NCBI GenBank assembly: GCA_943371535.1
Contig: CALRVE020000008.1
Location: 53,605-117,604 of the forward strand
Origin: UBA1930 sp943371535
Lineage (GTDB): Bacteria > Bacteroidota > Bacteroidia > Chitinophagales > Chitinophagaceae
Direction: 5' to 3'
Length of the DNA stretch: 64,000 nucleotides
The notes under the pieces were generated by a model. It saw only the letters and a list, made by a program, of their open reading frames with translations, made no database searches and was not told where the DNA came from. The position numbers were made by a program, and so were the translations under genes. Each line of letters opens with the position of its first letter. The stretch's first letter is position 1. Shown one piece after another: positions 50,786 to 60,633 of the stretch.

Positions 50786-52306
50786 ATGAGTCAGCATTTA
50801 AGTGAACAAGAAATTGTACGTAGAGAAAAACTAACTAAAATCCAGGAAGCAGGTGTTGATGCATTTCCTGCACCACTGTATCCTGTAAACACATTCTCAA
50901 CTGATATTAAAGCCCATTTTACCGAAGAAACTAAAGAACAGTTTACCAATGTTTGTGTGGCTGGTCGAATCATGAGTATTAATGATAAAGGCAAGGTATT
51001 CTTCATTAAAATTCAAGACAGCAAAGGCATTATTCAACTATATGTAAAACGTGATGAGCTTTGTCCAACAGATGATAAAAGCTTATGGGATAATGTAATT
51101 AAACATATAGACTTGGGCGATATTATTGGTGCAACAGGTTATGTATTTATTACCAAAACTGGCGAAACGTCTATTCATACACAAACCATTACTTTACTCA
51201 CCAAAAGTTTAAAACCTTTACCCGTTGTAAAACGTGATGAAGAAGGTAATGTATTTGATGAAGTAACAGATCCTGAGTTTCGATACAGACAACGTTATGT
51301 TGATTTAATTATCAATCCTGACGTAAAGGAGACTTTCGTAAAACGTACGAAGCTAATTAATACAATTCGTGAATTTTTAAATGAGCAAGGAGCTATAGAG
51401 GTTGATACACCTGTATTACAGGCAATTCCTGGTGGTGCAGCTGCTCGTCCTTTTGCTACACATCACAATGCATTGGATGTTCCTTTTTATTTAAGAATTG
51501 CCAATGAGCTGTATTTAAAAAGACTGATTGTTGGTGGATTTGATTGGGTATATGAGTTTAGCAGAAACTTTAGAAATGAAGGCATGGACAGAACCCATAA
51601 CCCTGAGTTTACTGTGTTGGAATGGTACACTGCTTACAAAGATTATTATTGGATGATGGATATTACCGAGCAACTCATTGAAAAAATTGCCTTGGCTTTA
51701 CATGGCACCACCGATGTACAATTGGGCGATAAAATCATCAATTTTAAAGCACCATTTAAACGCATTAGCATTCATGATTCTATTAAAGAAAACACTGGCA
51801 TAGATGTTAGTAATTTAGATGAAGCTGGTTTACGTGAAGTGTGCAAACAATTAAAAATTGATGTTGCACCTACCATTGGTAAAGGCAAATTGATTGATGA
51901 AATTTTTGGAGCCACTAGTGAACATACTTACACTCAACCAACTTTCATTATTGATTATCCGGTTGAGATGAGTCCTTTAACCAAAAAGCATCGCAGCAAA
52001 CCAGGTTTGGTTGAGCGTTTTGAATTAATGGTAAATGGTAAAGAAATTGCCAATGCTTACAGTGAGTTGAACGACCCTATTGATCAACGTGAACGTTTTG
52101 AAGAACAAGTTAAATTAATGGAACGTGGTGATGATGAGGCCATGTTTATTGATTACGATTTCTTACGTGCCTTAGAATATGGTATGCCGCCAACAAGTGG
52201 TATTGGTATTGGTATTGATCGTTTGGTAATGATGATGACCAACCAGCCAAGCATTCAAGATGTGTTATTGTTTCCTCAAATGAGACCAGAAAAATTTGAA
52301 GATTAA
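50786..52306 (+). CDS. lysS: Lysyl-tRNA synthetase, class II
   Basis: 506 residues. OB-fold anticodon domain (about 50-160) with VAGRIMSINDKGKVFFIKIQD, then the class II core. Motif 1 is in YVDLIINPDVKETF ... FLNEQGAIEVDTPVLQAIPGGAAARPF. Motif 2 is FRNEGMDRTHNPEFTVLEWY. Motif 3 is GMPPTSGIGIGIDRLVMMM. It charges tRNA-Lys. Full length, and the start MSQHLSEQEIVRREKL agrees with the family. A terminator follows at 52329-52354. Confidence 0.98.
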   Translation: MSQHLSEQEIVRREKLTKIQEAGVDAFPAPLYPVNTFSTDIKAHFTEETKEQFTNVCVAGRIMSINDKGKVFFIKIQDSKGIIQLYVKRDELCPTDDKSLWDNVIKHIDLGDIIGATGYVFITKTGETSIHTQTITLLTKSLKPLPVVKRDEEGNVFDEVTDPEFRYRQRYVDLIINPDVKETFVKRTKLINTIREFLNEQGAIEVDTPVLQAIPGGAAARPFATHHNALDVPFYLRIANELYLKRLIVGGFDWVYEFSRNFRNEGMDRTHNPEFTVLEWYTAYKDYYWMMDITEQLIEKIALALHGTTDVQLGDKIINFKAPFKRISIHDSIKENTGIDVSNLDEAGLREVCKQLKIDVAPTIGKGKLIDEIFGATSEHTYTQPTFIIDYPVEMSPLTKKHRSKPGLVERFELMVNGKEIANAYSELNDPIDQRERFEEQVKLMERGDDEAMFIDYDFLRALEYGMPPTSGIGIGIDRLVMMMTNQPSIQDVLLFPQMRPEKFED

Positions 52307-52328
52307 TTTTAGTAACATTCTTTTTTAT

Positions 52329-52354
52329 AAACACATAGTTTTTGCTATGTGTTT
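52329..52354 (+). terminator. Terminator of lysS
   Basis: A 10-bp stem AAACACATAG / CTATGTGTTT with a 6-base loop TTTTTG, followed by TTTTATGG; 23 bases past the stop. Confidence 0.85.
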
Positions 52355-52390
52355 TTTTATGGAACGAATTAAAAAAACATGTTTCAGTAA

Positions 52391-52813
52391 TCAGGTATTT
52401 ATAAAGTTTGTCTCAGTTAAAACGAAAAGAAGTCGAACACAACAACATAAATCAATAATTCCCAAAAATGCAAACAAGTATATTTGATAGCTAACATTTG
52501 AACTTGAAAATATATAGAACACAAATCCTGATAGAACAAACACAAGAAAGATTGTGAGCAAGCTAATAGTAGCTATGGAAAGAACCTTGAACTTTTTCTT
52601 CAAAGAAAAAATTTTATTTCGAAAATTCTCATTGTCAATTTCTATATAAACTATAAGCAATATACAAATAGTAATAATAAAAAATATTAGAAGATAGATT
52701 AAAGATTCATAATCAATGTCTTTTAAACTTCTACTATGAAATAGGTACAATATCATAAATAATGAAATAGCAATAATAGCAGCACCAATTACTATACGTG
52801 TAAATTTTTTCAT
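52391..52813 (-). CDS. Four-helix membrane protein of unknown function
   Basis: 140 residues. Hydrophobic segments at about 7-24, 38-56, 79-100 and 108-130, the last with three adjacent cysteines (LCCCVRLL). No family recognised. Low G+C and a Lys/Ile/Phe-rich composition, even for this genome, may hint at a recent arrival or a loosely constrained gene. It is convergent with lysS, whose terminator lies between them. Confidence 0.55.
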   Translation of the reverse strand: MKKFTRIVIGAAIIAISLFMILYLFHSRSLKDIDYESLIYLLIFFIITICILLIVYIEIDNENFRNKIFSLKKKFKVLSIATISLLTIFLVFVLSGFVFYIFSSSNVSYQIYLFAFLGIIDLCCCVRLLFVLTETNFINT

Positions 52814-52922
52814 TAAAAGAAATTCAAAGTAAATTAATTGATTTTTTACTCAATATATAATTTATACTTTACTTAATTTTAAAATTTCAGCGTTATATTG
52901 GCAAGAAATAGCTTTTAAGAAT

Positions 52923-53417
52923 ATGAGACTTCAAATAATTTATGTATTCATAATTACATGCACAACTGCTTGCTCAACTATTGAATATGCACAAGTAAAT
53001 AGTTCATTAAAAAATAAAAAAGTAGGTGTATATGCTTTTGATGTTAATCTTAGTAAAAAACAAATAAAAAAGGGTATAGATTCTGTTTGTTTTTGTAACG
53101 GACAAGCAGCTAGTGAATCATTAACGCCTTATTTAATTAAAGCTGGATTAAATGTTACCACCATGTTCAATAATCAAAAAGTAAGTGTAGAAAAAGCTTT
53201 ACAACAAGCCGATTCTTTACAACTAGATTATATTTTAGTTGGCAATGGCATTATTGAAATGCAAGGCAAAAGCAGCTTTATGCAATGGCTCAATATAAAA
53301 ATGGTACAAGTTGCTTCGAAAGAAAGTCATCTAGTGGTTTCATTTAGTGGCGTTGCAATTAGGCCCACAAAAGCTGGAATGAAAATTGGTAAAAAAATAC
53401 TAAAGCAATTAAATTAA
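52923..53417 (+). CDS. Lipoprotein of unknown function
   Basis: 164 residues. Signal peptide with lipobox TTACS (Cys 17). The mature part has mixed alpha/beta character (KVGVYAFDVNLSKKQIKKG, VEKALQQADSLQLDYILVGNG, IRPTKAGMKIGKKIL) somewhat like the nucleotide-like fold of TolB or CsgG-type lipoproteins, but the similarity is not enough to name it. It lies 41 bases before the methionine-type aminotransferase gene on the same strand. Confidence 0.6.
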   Translation: MRLQIIYVFIITCTTACSTIEYAQVNSSLKNKKVGVYAFDVNLSKKQIKKGIDSVCFCNGQAASESLTPYLIKAGLNVTTMFNNQKVSVEKALQQADSLQLDYILVGNGIIEMQGKSSFMQWLNIKMVQVASKESHLVVSFSGVAIRPTKAGMKIGKKILKQLN

Positions 53418-53458
53418 TAAACCATCAAAAACACAGCTTCAATCTTTAACTTCATAGC

Positions 53459-54604
53459 ATGCATATTCAATCTAAACTACCCAATGTTGGTACTACCATT
53501 TTTACAGTAATGAGTTCTTTAGCTGCCGAATATAAAGCAGTGAACTTGGGTCAGGGCTTTCCAGATTTTAGTATGAGTAGCGAACTGATTGATTTGGTAA
53601 ACAAAGCCATGACGCAAGGCCACAATCAGTACACACACATGAATGGATTGCCTTTATTAAGAGAACGAATTGCAGATAAATGTGCAAAGCTATATCAATC
53701 CAAAATTCATCCAGATACACAAATAACTGTAACACCAGGTGGCACTTATGCCATTTATACAGCATTAACTACTGTATTACAACCAGGTGACGAAGTAATT
53801 GTTTTTGAGCCTGCTTACGATAGTTATATTCCTAATATAGAAATTAATGGAGCCAAAGCAATACGCATTGCATTAGAGTTTCCAAATTACTCTATTCCTT
53901 GGCAAACAGTAAAAGAAAAAGTAAATAGCCGTACCAGAATGATTATGATAAACAGCCCACATAACCCAACTGGTGCTGTTTTGAACGAACAAGATATTGC
54001 TGAATTGAGAAGCATTGTAGCCAATACCAACATCATTATTTTAAGCGATGAAGTATATGAACATTTAATTTTCGACAATCTGTTGCACCAAAGCATTTTA
54101 CGATATCCCGATTTATTGGAAAGAAGTTTTGTATGTTTTTCGTTTGGCAAAACTTATCATTGTACTGGTTGGAAATTGGGTTATTGTATTAGCTCACCTG
54201 CTTTAATGCAAGAGTTTAGAAAAGTGCATCAGTTTAATTGTTTTAGTTGCGATAGTGCTAAACAAGTTGCACTAGCAGAATATCTACAAAACGAAACTGC
54301 TTATTTAGAACTTGGTAACCAAATACAAGCCAAGAGAGATTATTTTAGAACCCTCATGAAAGCAACTCCTTTTTCCTGCATACCTAGCCATGGCAGCTAT
54401 TTTGAATGTTACAGTTATGCTGGATTAAGTGAAATGAGCGATAAAGATTTTGCTATACATCTTACCAAAAACTATGGTGTTGCTACAATACCAGTATCAG
54501 CATTTTATAAAAACGGTGATGATAATAAAGTCATTCGTTTTTGTTTTGCCAAGCAAGAAAGTACATTAGAAAAAGCAGTGGAACAATTGAGTAAATTTCA
54601 ATAA
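53459..54604 (+). CDS. Methionine-type aminotransferase (YbdL-like)
   Basis: 381 residues. Class I fold type PLP enzyme: VNLGQGFPDF (substrate/cofactor loop), NQYTHMNGLPLLRERIADK, TPGGTYAIYTALTTVL, SPHNPTGAVL, DEVYEHLIF and the PLP-lysine in FSFGKTYHCTGWKLGY. These motifs, notably NQYTHMNG and GKTYHCTGWKLGY, match YbdL-type methionine/kynurenine aminotransferases. It probably transaminates methionine or an aromatic amino acid. A hairpin terminator follows. Confidence 0.92.
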   Translation: MHIQSKLPNVGTTIFTVMSSLAAEYKAVNLGQGFPDFSMSSELIDLVNKAMTQGHNQYTHMNGLPLLRERIADKCAKLYQSKIHPDTQITVTPGGTYAIYTALTTVLQPGDEVIVFEPAYDSYIPNIEINGAKAIRIALEFPNYSIPWQTVKEKVNSRTRMIMINSPHNPTGAVLNEQDIAELRSIVANTNIIILSDEVYEHLIFDNLLHQSILRYPDLLERSFVCFSFGKTYHCTGWKLGYCISSPALMQEFRKVHQFNCFSCDSAKQVALAEYLQNETAYLELGNQIQAKRDYFRTLMKATPFSCIPSHGSYFECYSYAGLSEMSDKDFAIHLTKNYGVATIPVSAFYKNGDDNKVIRFCFAKQESTLEKAVEQLSKFQ

Positions 54605-54607
54605 TTA

Positions 54608-54635
54608 AAAAGGGCTGCTTTGCAGCAACCCTTTT
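54608..54635 (+). terminator. Terminator after the methionine-type aminotransferase gene
   Basis: AAAAGGGCTGC pairs with GCAG-CAA-CCCTTTT, a stem with a three-base bulge, followed by TTATATA. Confidence 0.65.
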
Positions 54636-54703
54636 ATATATCCAAATCCAAAGTTTAAACCTAATAGCTGCTACGTTAATCATTCAGCTATAACTATGTT
54701 TAG

Positions 54704-55702
54704 TTAATAAAAACTTCTACTTCTTCTTCCTCGTCCTCCTGGGCAAGAAACATCAGTATCTCTGCTACCAAACCTAAAGCCTACTTTTAAAAACAAAGAC
54801 ATATAATAATCTTTATTGGTGGCATCGCCTCTTTCTTTTCCAACAAAATCGGTTACTGGTCTGTTGTTTACCAATGCTCTTTTAAACATCATTTGTTGTG
54901 CAATAGGTACTTGTTCTTTAGGTAAATATTTTGCAAAAAGTGTAGGATCAATGTAAGTAGTGCTTACATCATCTACATAATCGGTAAAAGTGTAACGTTG
55001 CATCAACTCTCCACCAACATACCATTGATCATTTATAAAGTATTTAATACCAAAACCAAATGGCATTTGAAAGGCAACATTAGCATATTCTTTTCTGTTG
55101 GGGTACTCACTCATGCCTTGTCCTTCTAAACGTAAAGGCTTTAAATCTACCCAAGTTTTTTTGCCATTGGCTTCCTCATAAATACCTTGTGGGTTAAAAT
55201 GAAAAGCACCAATACCAATGGTAAAATACGGTCGTAATTTATTATTGAAAAAGCTTTCTTCTTGTACAAAATAACTAAAAGGATACACTTCGGCAGCAAT
55301 ATTTACTTCTGTAATATCGCTTCTAAAACCAAGGTTTCTATTTTTTCGATTAATTTCAACTGACCCTCTTTGAGCAATTACGCTGTCAAAACCTGCTACT
55401 CTACCTCTGTTAAAACTACCTCTAAACCCTAACCATGAGTTGGGGTAATAAGAAACATTTAAACCATAGAAAATATTAGCGGTAGAGGGATTTACATCTT
55501 TGACAAATAAAGTTCCAGCCCCTTTTCCTCCACCAACATCACCTAAGAAAACAGTAGGACCAACATTGAGATCAAACTCCCATTGGCGTTCACTTCTAAT
55601 AAATTTGGTAGAATAAATTTGTGCTTGTGTAGTTTGAGCAAGCAATACAATTGTACTGCAAATTGCCCAACGCATCATTTGCGTTTTGAATTTGGCATTC
55701 AT
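54704..55702 (-). CDS. Outer-membrane beta-barrel protein (DUF6089-like)
   Basis: 332 residues. Signal peptide about 1-27 (QTTQAQ). A beta-barrel body with family blocks FDLNVGPTVFLGDVGGG, NVSYYPNSWLGFRGSFNRGRVAGFDSVI, ITEVNIAAEVYPFSYF and MPFGFGIKYFINDQWYVGGELMQRYTFTDYVDDVSTTY. The architecture fits the DUF6089-type barrels of Bacteroidota; the role is unknown. The C-terminus is unusual: after KVGFRFG comes a hydrophilic Arg/Gly tail CPGGRGRRSRSFY beyond the last strand. Confidence 0.82.
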   Translation of the reverse strand: MNAKFKTQMMRWAICSTIVLLAQTTQAQIYSTKFIRSERQWEFDLNVGPTVFLGDVGGGKGAGTLFVKDVNPSTANIFYGLNVSYYPNSWLGFRGSFNRGRVAGFDSVIAQRGSVEINRKNRNLGFRSDITEVNIAAEVYPFSYFVQEESFFNNKLRPYFTIGIGAFHFNPQGIYEEANGKKTWVDLKPLRLEGQGMSEYPNRKEYANVAFQMPFGFGIKYFINDQWYVGGELMQRYTFTDYVDDVSTTYIDPTLFAKYLPKEQVPIAQQMMFKRALVNNRPVTDFVGKERGDATNKDYYMSLFLKVGFRFGSRDTDVSCPGGRGRRSRSFY

Positions 55703-56139
55703 AGAATCTGATATTGGATATGTGGTTTTAAAAACAGCTAATCAATGTTTAAAAATTGACTGCCGTAGATATATAACGACGTTCTTTGTAATGTATTATA
55801 AATGAAGGCGAAATTTTTTAATCTTTTTTTAAAATACGTATTAGTACCAACACATTGATAGTAATTATACTGTATTGATTGATAAATAGTAGTACAAAAG
55901 CTCAATGGCTGCCTGATGGAAACGAATACCCCCATGCTTTGCATGGAGTAGCAGTGAACAGCAGGAACAATTGTTGAAGAAATGAACATTGGCTTAAAGC
56001 CCCAAATGAAAAGAATTCTAAGAATTGAGTTGGTTTAACGATTACTTTATCCATTCATCCTTAGCATTGAACAAAAGGCTAGGGTTTTCGTTTATCTTAG
56101 CTCATTCAAATTATTTACTCATTGCTTAGATTAGCATCA
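55703..56139. other. 437-base gap between divergent genes, no gene seen
   Basis: A minus-strand open frame at 55738-55989 exists but looks like chance: no signal or motif, and its most striking word is a short palindrome CCATGCTTTGCATGG (55931-55945). No clear promoter, terminator or repeat of the families seen elsewhere was found. Confidence 0.6.
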
Positions 56140-57195
56140 ATGTATACAAAAATTTTAACAGCCTTTACCCTACTATTTTTATTTTCTTGTAAAGGAAAAA
56201 AAGAAGACATCGGCCAACAAAAACCAGCCAATTTACCCACAGCAGTAGATGTTATTTTGGCTTCTACCCAAGGCGTTAGCAATAGCATTGAAGTAAGCGG
56301 TTCTGCGATTGCCAATGAAATGGTACAAATTTTACCTGAAATAAGCGGACGATTAACCTACTTAAATGTACCCGATGGTGCCAACATTACTGCAGGTACA
56401 ATTTTAGCAAAAATTAATGATGCCGAATTGCAAGCTCAACTCAATAAAAGTAAAGTACAATTAGAGTTAGCTACTAAAACCGAAGAACGTTTTAAAAAAC
56501 TATTGAATGCAAATGGCATTAATCAAGCCGATTATGACGCTGCACTAAATACAGTTAATAATATTAAAGCCGATATTGAATTACTAAAAGCACAAATAGA
56601 TAAAACTATTATTAAAGCTCCTTTTAGTGGTGTATTAGGATTAAGACAAACAAGCCCAGGTGCTTATGTTACCCCTCAAACACCTATTGCTACTTTACAA
56701 CAAATTAATAAAGTAAAAATAGATTTTACTGTTCCAGAAATGTATGCCAGTATTATTAAAAAAGGTTTATCGGTACAAGTAAGTGCCAATAATAGTGAAA
56801 TGCGTAGAGCAACAGTAATTGCAACAGAGCCAGAAATTAATGCCTCTACCAGAAACTTAAAAGTAAGAGCCACTTTAGAAAGTGGCGTAATTAACCCAGG
56901 TACTTTTGTAAAAGTTTTGATTGCCACAAGTGGAACAATAAAAAATATTGTAGTGCCCACCAACTCAATTATACCAGACGCTACATCTAAAAAAGTAATA
57001 GTAGTAAAAAATGGTAAAGGCAAATTTGTACCTGTTGAAACTGGTTTACGAACTGCAGGTGGTATTGAAGTAACCAAGGGATTAAACATTGGCGATTCAG
57101 TTATTGTTACTGGTGTTTTATTTGTTCGCCCCAATAGTGCAGTTAAAGTTAGAAGTGTAAAACAGTTAGAAGAAGTAACAAAAGAAAATCAATAA
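56140..57195 (+). CDS. RND efflux periplasmic adaptor (membrane fusion) lipoprotein
   Basis: 351 residues from ATG 56140; a TTG start at 56122 is less likely. Signal peptide with lipobox LFSC, then the adaptor layout: barrel-sandwich hybrid/lipoyl half (ISGRLTYLNVPDGANITAGTILAKI), alpha-helical hairpin (about 95-145), second lipoyl half (TIIKAPFSGVLGLRQTSPGAYV), beta-barrel (VKIDFTVPEMYASIIKKG) and the membrane-proximal domain at the C-terminus. It bridges the inner-membrane pump and TolC. First of three genes in a tripartite efflux operon; the pump gene starts 33 bases later. Confidence 0.94.
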   Translation: MYTKILTAFTLLFLFSCKGKKEDIGQQKPANLPTAVDVILASTQGVSNSIEVSGSAIANEMVQILPEISGRLTYLNVPDGANITAGTILAKINDAELQAQLNKSKVQLELATKTEERFKKLLNANGINQADYDAALNTVNNIKADIELLKAQIDKTIIKAPFSGVLGLRQTSPGAYVTPQTPIATLQQINKVKIDFTVPEMYASIIKKGLSVQVSANNSEMRRATVIATEPEINASTRNLKVRATLESGVINPGTFVKVLIATSGTIKNIVVPTNSIIPDATSKKVIVVKNGKGKFVPVETGLRTAGGIEVTKGLNIGDSVIVTGVLFVRPNSAVKVRSVKQLEEVTKENQ

Positions 57196-57228
57196 AAAAT
57201 CCATATTCGCTAAACTCATTTCATTGTA

Positions 57229-60200
57229 ATGAATATTTCAGAGTTATCGTTAAAACGCCCAGTATTAGCTACTGTAATGAACATTTTAATTGTTCTTTTT
57301 GGTGCTGTGGGATACACTTTTTTAGCAGTAAGAGAATATCCAGCTATTGATCCTCCTATTATTAATGTGAGTACTTCTTACGCAGGTGCTAATAGTGATA
57401 TTATTGAAACACAAATTACCGAGCCCATTGAAAAAGCAGTGAATGGAATTCCTGGTATTAGAGCCATCACTTCTCAAAGTCAAGTAGGTAGAAGTAGTGT
57501 TACAGTTGAATTTAATGTGGGAGAAAATTTAGAAGCTGCTGCTAACGATGTAAGAGATAAAGTAGGGCAAGCTGTTAGAAATTTACCTCAAGATGTAGAT
57601 GCTCCTCCTGTTGTAAGTAAAAGCGATGCCAATAGCGATTTTATTATTTTAATGGCTATTCAAAGTAGTACCAAAGGTTTGTTAGAGTTGAGCGATTATG
57701 CCGAAAATGTATTGGTAGAAAAATTACAAACCATACCTGAGGTAAGTAATGTGAATATTTTTGGACAGAAAAAACCCAGCATGCGTATTTGGAACGATGC
57801 TGATAAAATGAATGCTTATGGAATAACTTTTGCCGATATTAGAACTGCTCTTAACAGAGAAAATGTTGAAATACCATCGGGTAAAATTTATGGTAACAAT
57901 ACAGAAGTAACCATTAGAGCATTGGGCAGATTAACTACTGAAAAAGAATTTCAAGATTTAATTTTAAAGCAAGATGCAACAGGCATCGTTCGTTTAAGCG
58001 ATGTTGCTAAAGTAGAAGTTGGACCAGAAAGTGATGAATACAGTTGGCGTTTAAATGGTGTACCTGCTGTTGGTTTAGCTATTATACCACAACCTGGTGC
58101 CAACTATATAAAAATTGCTGATGAATTTTATAAAAGAATTGAAGACATTAAAAAATCGCAAAAAGGCGATTTTATTTTAACACCATTAATAGATAGTACC
58201 AAAAATGTTAGAAGAAGTATTGAAGAAGTTGAAGAAACTTTGCTTATTTCTTTCAGCCTAGTGGTACTGGTAATTTTTGCTTTTTTTAGAAATATTTTAA
58301 TTGCTATTCGTCCGTTAATTGATATTCCAATTTCATTGGTTGCCACTTTTTTCATTATGTACATTGCTGGGTTTAGTGTTAATGTATTAACCTTATTAGG
58401 TATTGTATTAGCAACAGGTTTAGTAGTAGACGACGGAATTGTGGTTACAGAAAATATTTTTAGAAAACTAGAACAAGGCTTACCCATACGCAAAGCAGCA
58501 TTAGATGGTAGTAAAGAAATTTTCTTTGCGGTAATTTCTACTTCTATCACTCTAGCAGTGGTGTTTTTACCATTAATATTTTTACAAGGTTTTGTGGGTA
58601 GTTTGTTTAGAGAGTTTGGTATTGTAGTAGCTGCTGCAGTGTTAATTTCTGCTTTTGTTTCGCTCACCATAACACCTGTTTTAAATGTGGTGCTGAATAG
58701 GAAAAAGCCTGGGCATGGCAAGTTTTACGACATGACAGAACCTTTTTTCAAAGGCATGGAAAATGGATACAAAAAAATGTTAGCTGGCTTTCTAAAAGTA
58801 CGTTGGGTTGCAGGAGTTATATTAGTAGGCTGTATTGTAATAATAGTTGTACTATTCAATAATTTACAATCAGAATTAGCTCCCTTAGAAGATAAAAGTA
58901 GTGTACGTTTTCAAATGTCGGGTCCCGAAGGTTCTAGTTATCAATACATGGTAGATGCAGGTGAAAAACTTACCAACTTTTTAAGCGATAGTGTACCAGA
59001 AAAAGATTTTGTGTTTGCTGCTGTACCGGGTTTTGGTGGCACCAATATTAACTCAGGTATTGCACGTATAAAATTGGTTGAACCTAACGAAAGAACAAAA
59101 ACGCAAAGTGAAATTGCAAGAGAGTTAGGCAAAAAATTAAGTCGCTTTAATGAAATACGTGTTTTTCCAATTGAAGAACAAACCATATCTGTAGGTTTAG
59201 GAAGTAGAGGATCTTTACCAGTACAGTTTATTTTACAAAACTTAGATTTTGAAAAATTAAAATCAGTTATTCCAAAATTTTTAGACGAAGCCAGAAAAGA
59301 TTCTACCTTTCAAAACGTAGATGTAAACCTCAAGTTCAACAAACCCGAATTACAAATTACTATAGATAGAATTAAAGCCAAAGATTTGGGCTTAAGCATT
59401 ACAGATGTTGCCGATGTTATTCAAAGTGCATTTAGTGGAAGAAGATTGGCTTACTATATTAACAACGGAAAGCAATATCAAGTAATTGCACAAGTTGAGT
59501 ATAAAGATAGACAAGCACCTAAAGACATTTCCAACTTATATGTTCGTAATAGCCGAGGAGAAAATATTCTATTAACTGCTGTTACAACGATGGTAGAAAA
59601 TTCAAATCCACCAACACTATACCATTACAATCGATTTAAGGCTGCAACTATTTCAGCGTCATTAGCAGAGGGTAAAACCATTGGCGATGGAGTAAAAGCC
59701 ATGCAAAAAATAGGCGATAAATTGTTAGACGAAAGTTTTCAAACTGCACTAAGTGGCCCTTCGAGAGATTTTGCTGAAAGTAGTAGCAATATAACCTTTG
59801 CTGTTGGGTTAGCTTTATTATTAATTTATTTAGTATTGGCTGCACAGTTCGAAAGTTTTAGAGATCCCCTTACCATTTTGTTTACAGTACCATTGGCCTT
59901 TGCAGGGGCATTGTTAAGCTTGTATTTGTTTGATCAAACGATTAATATATTTTCTCAAATTGGTATGATTATGCTCATTGGCTTGGTAACCAAAAACGGT
60001 ATTTTAATTGTAGAATTTGCCAATCAAAAAAGAGAATTCGGCTTGCCTAAAAAACAAGCTGTGCTTGAAGCTGCACAACAAAGGTTAAGGCCTATTTTAA
60101 TGACAAGCCTTGCAACTGCATTGGGTGCATTGCCTATTGCAATGAGCTTTGGTGCAGCAAGTACAAGCCGTATTCCGTTGGGTATTGTAATTGTTGGGGG

Positions 60201-60300
60201 GATTTTATTTTCACTCATTCTTACGTTGTTTGTTATACCTGCTGTGTACACTTATATAAGTGGAAAACATGAAGCAAAAAAAACCAATATAACCGAGTAA
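57229..60300 (+). CDS. RND multidrug efflux pump, AcrB/HAE1 family
   Basis: 1023 residues with the twelve-helix RND layout and two large periplasmic loops. SELSLKRPVLATVMNILIVLFG opens TM1. The proton-relay aspartates of TM4 are present in GLVVDDGIVVTENI. The family block GIRAITSQSQVGRSSVTVEF lies in the porter domain, and GLVTKNGILIVEFANQ (TM10) carries the expected lysine. It expels drugs or metabolites by proton antiport. Same strand and spacing as the adaptor upstream; the TolC gene follows after 333 bases of repeat DNA. The substrate cannot be told from sequence alone. Confidence 0.96.
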   Translation: MNISELSLKRPVLATVMNILIVLFGAVGYTFLAVREYPAIDPPIINVSTSYAGANSDIIETQITEPIEKAVNGIPGIRAITSQSQVGRSSVTVEFNVGENLEAAANDVRDKVGQAVRNLPQDVDAPPVVSKSDANSDFIILMAIQSSTKGLLELSDYAENVLVEKLQTIPEVSNVNIFGQKKPSMRIWNDADKMNAYGITFADIRTALNRENVEIPSGKIYGNNTEVTIRALGRLTTEKEFQDLILKQDATGIVRLSDVAKVEVGPESDEYSWRLNGVPAVGLAIIPQPGANYIKIADEFYKRIEDIKKSQKGDFILTPLIDSTKNVRRSIEEVEETLLISFSLVVLVIFAFFRNILIAIRPLIDIPISLVATFFIMYIAGFSVNVLTLLGIVLATGLVVDDGIVVTENIFRKLEQGLPIRKAALDGSKEIFFAVISTSITLAVVFLPLIFLQGFVGSLFREFGIVVAAAVLISAFVSLTITPVLNVVLNRKKPGHGKFYDMTEPFFKGMENGYKKMLAGFLKVRWVAGVILVGCIVIIVVLFNNLQSELAPLEDKSSVRFQMSGPEGSSYQYMVDAGEKLTNFLSDSVPEKDFVFAAVPGFGGTNINSGIARIKLVEPNERTKTQSEIARELGKKLSRFNEIRVFPIEEQTISVGLGSRGSLPVQFILQNLDFEKLKSVIPKFLDEARKDSTFQNVDVNLKFNKPELQITIDRIKAKDLGLSITDVADVIQSAFSGRRLAYYINNGKQYQVIAQVEYKDRQAPKDISNLYVRNSRGENILLTAVTTMVENSNPPTLYHYNRFKAATISASLAEGKTIGDGVKAMQKIGDKLLDESFQTALSGPSRDFAESSSNITFAVGLALLLIYLVLAAQFESFRDPLTILFTVPLAFAGALLSLYLFDQTINIFSQIGMIMLIGLVTKNGILIVEFANQKREFGLPKKQAVLEAAQQRLRPILMTSLATALGALPIAMSFGAASTSRIPLGIVIVGGILFSLILTLFVIPAVYTYISGKHEAKKTNITE

Positions 60301-60346
60301 GAGTTGACGAATAAATGAATTGATGGATAAACGAATTTTAAAAGCT

Positions 60347-60527
60347 ATACCACAGAGGTTAAGAGAAACAGAGATTGCACTGAGAAAATAAAACACCATG
60401 TAACTCTTGAAATCTTAAACTTAGTGATAAAAAGTAACAACAGAGTTTTAGTGAAAAAGAATTAACATGAAAAAATTAAAAATTATCTCTGTGTAACTCC
60501 ATCACTCTGTGGCTCAGTGGTAAAAAA
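60347..60527. repeat. CACAGAG-type repeat between the pump and TolC genes
   Basis: ATACCACAGAGGTTAAGAGA (60347-60366) to CTCAGTGGTAAAAAA (60513-60527), with internal ATCTCTGTGTAACTCCATCA (60485-60504). A related partial block at 60588-60626 ends CTCTGCGGTAAAT. Together they fill the 333-base gap. Confidence 0.75.
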
Positions 60528-60587
60528 TAGTTGTTGAATTAAAAAATTTCGAGCAGAAAAAGCATTTTGAGATTTCATAAATAAACT

Positions 60588-60626
60588 CAGTGAAAACTCT
60601 GTTGCCCCTTTGCTCTGCGGTAAATA
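60588..60626. repeat. Partial CACAGAG-type repeat before tolC
   Basis: AGTGAAAACTCTGTTGCCCC then TTTGCTCTGCGGTAAAT, resembling the end of the 156-bp tandem units at 16.3-16.8 kb. It ends only eight bases before the TolC start. Confidence 0.6.
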
Positions 60627-60633
60627 AAAGAAC

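Noticed and set aside
55738..55989. 83-codon minus-strand frame in the gap before the efflux operon
   Set aside because: No signal peptide, domain or plausible start; amino-acid make-up looks like translated intergenic DNA.
58128..58721. 197-codon minus-strand frame inside the RND pump gene
   Set aside because: Shadow of a strongly conserved transporter; no motif on the minus strand.
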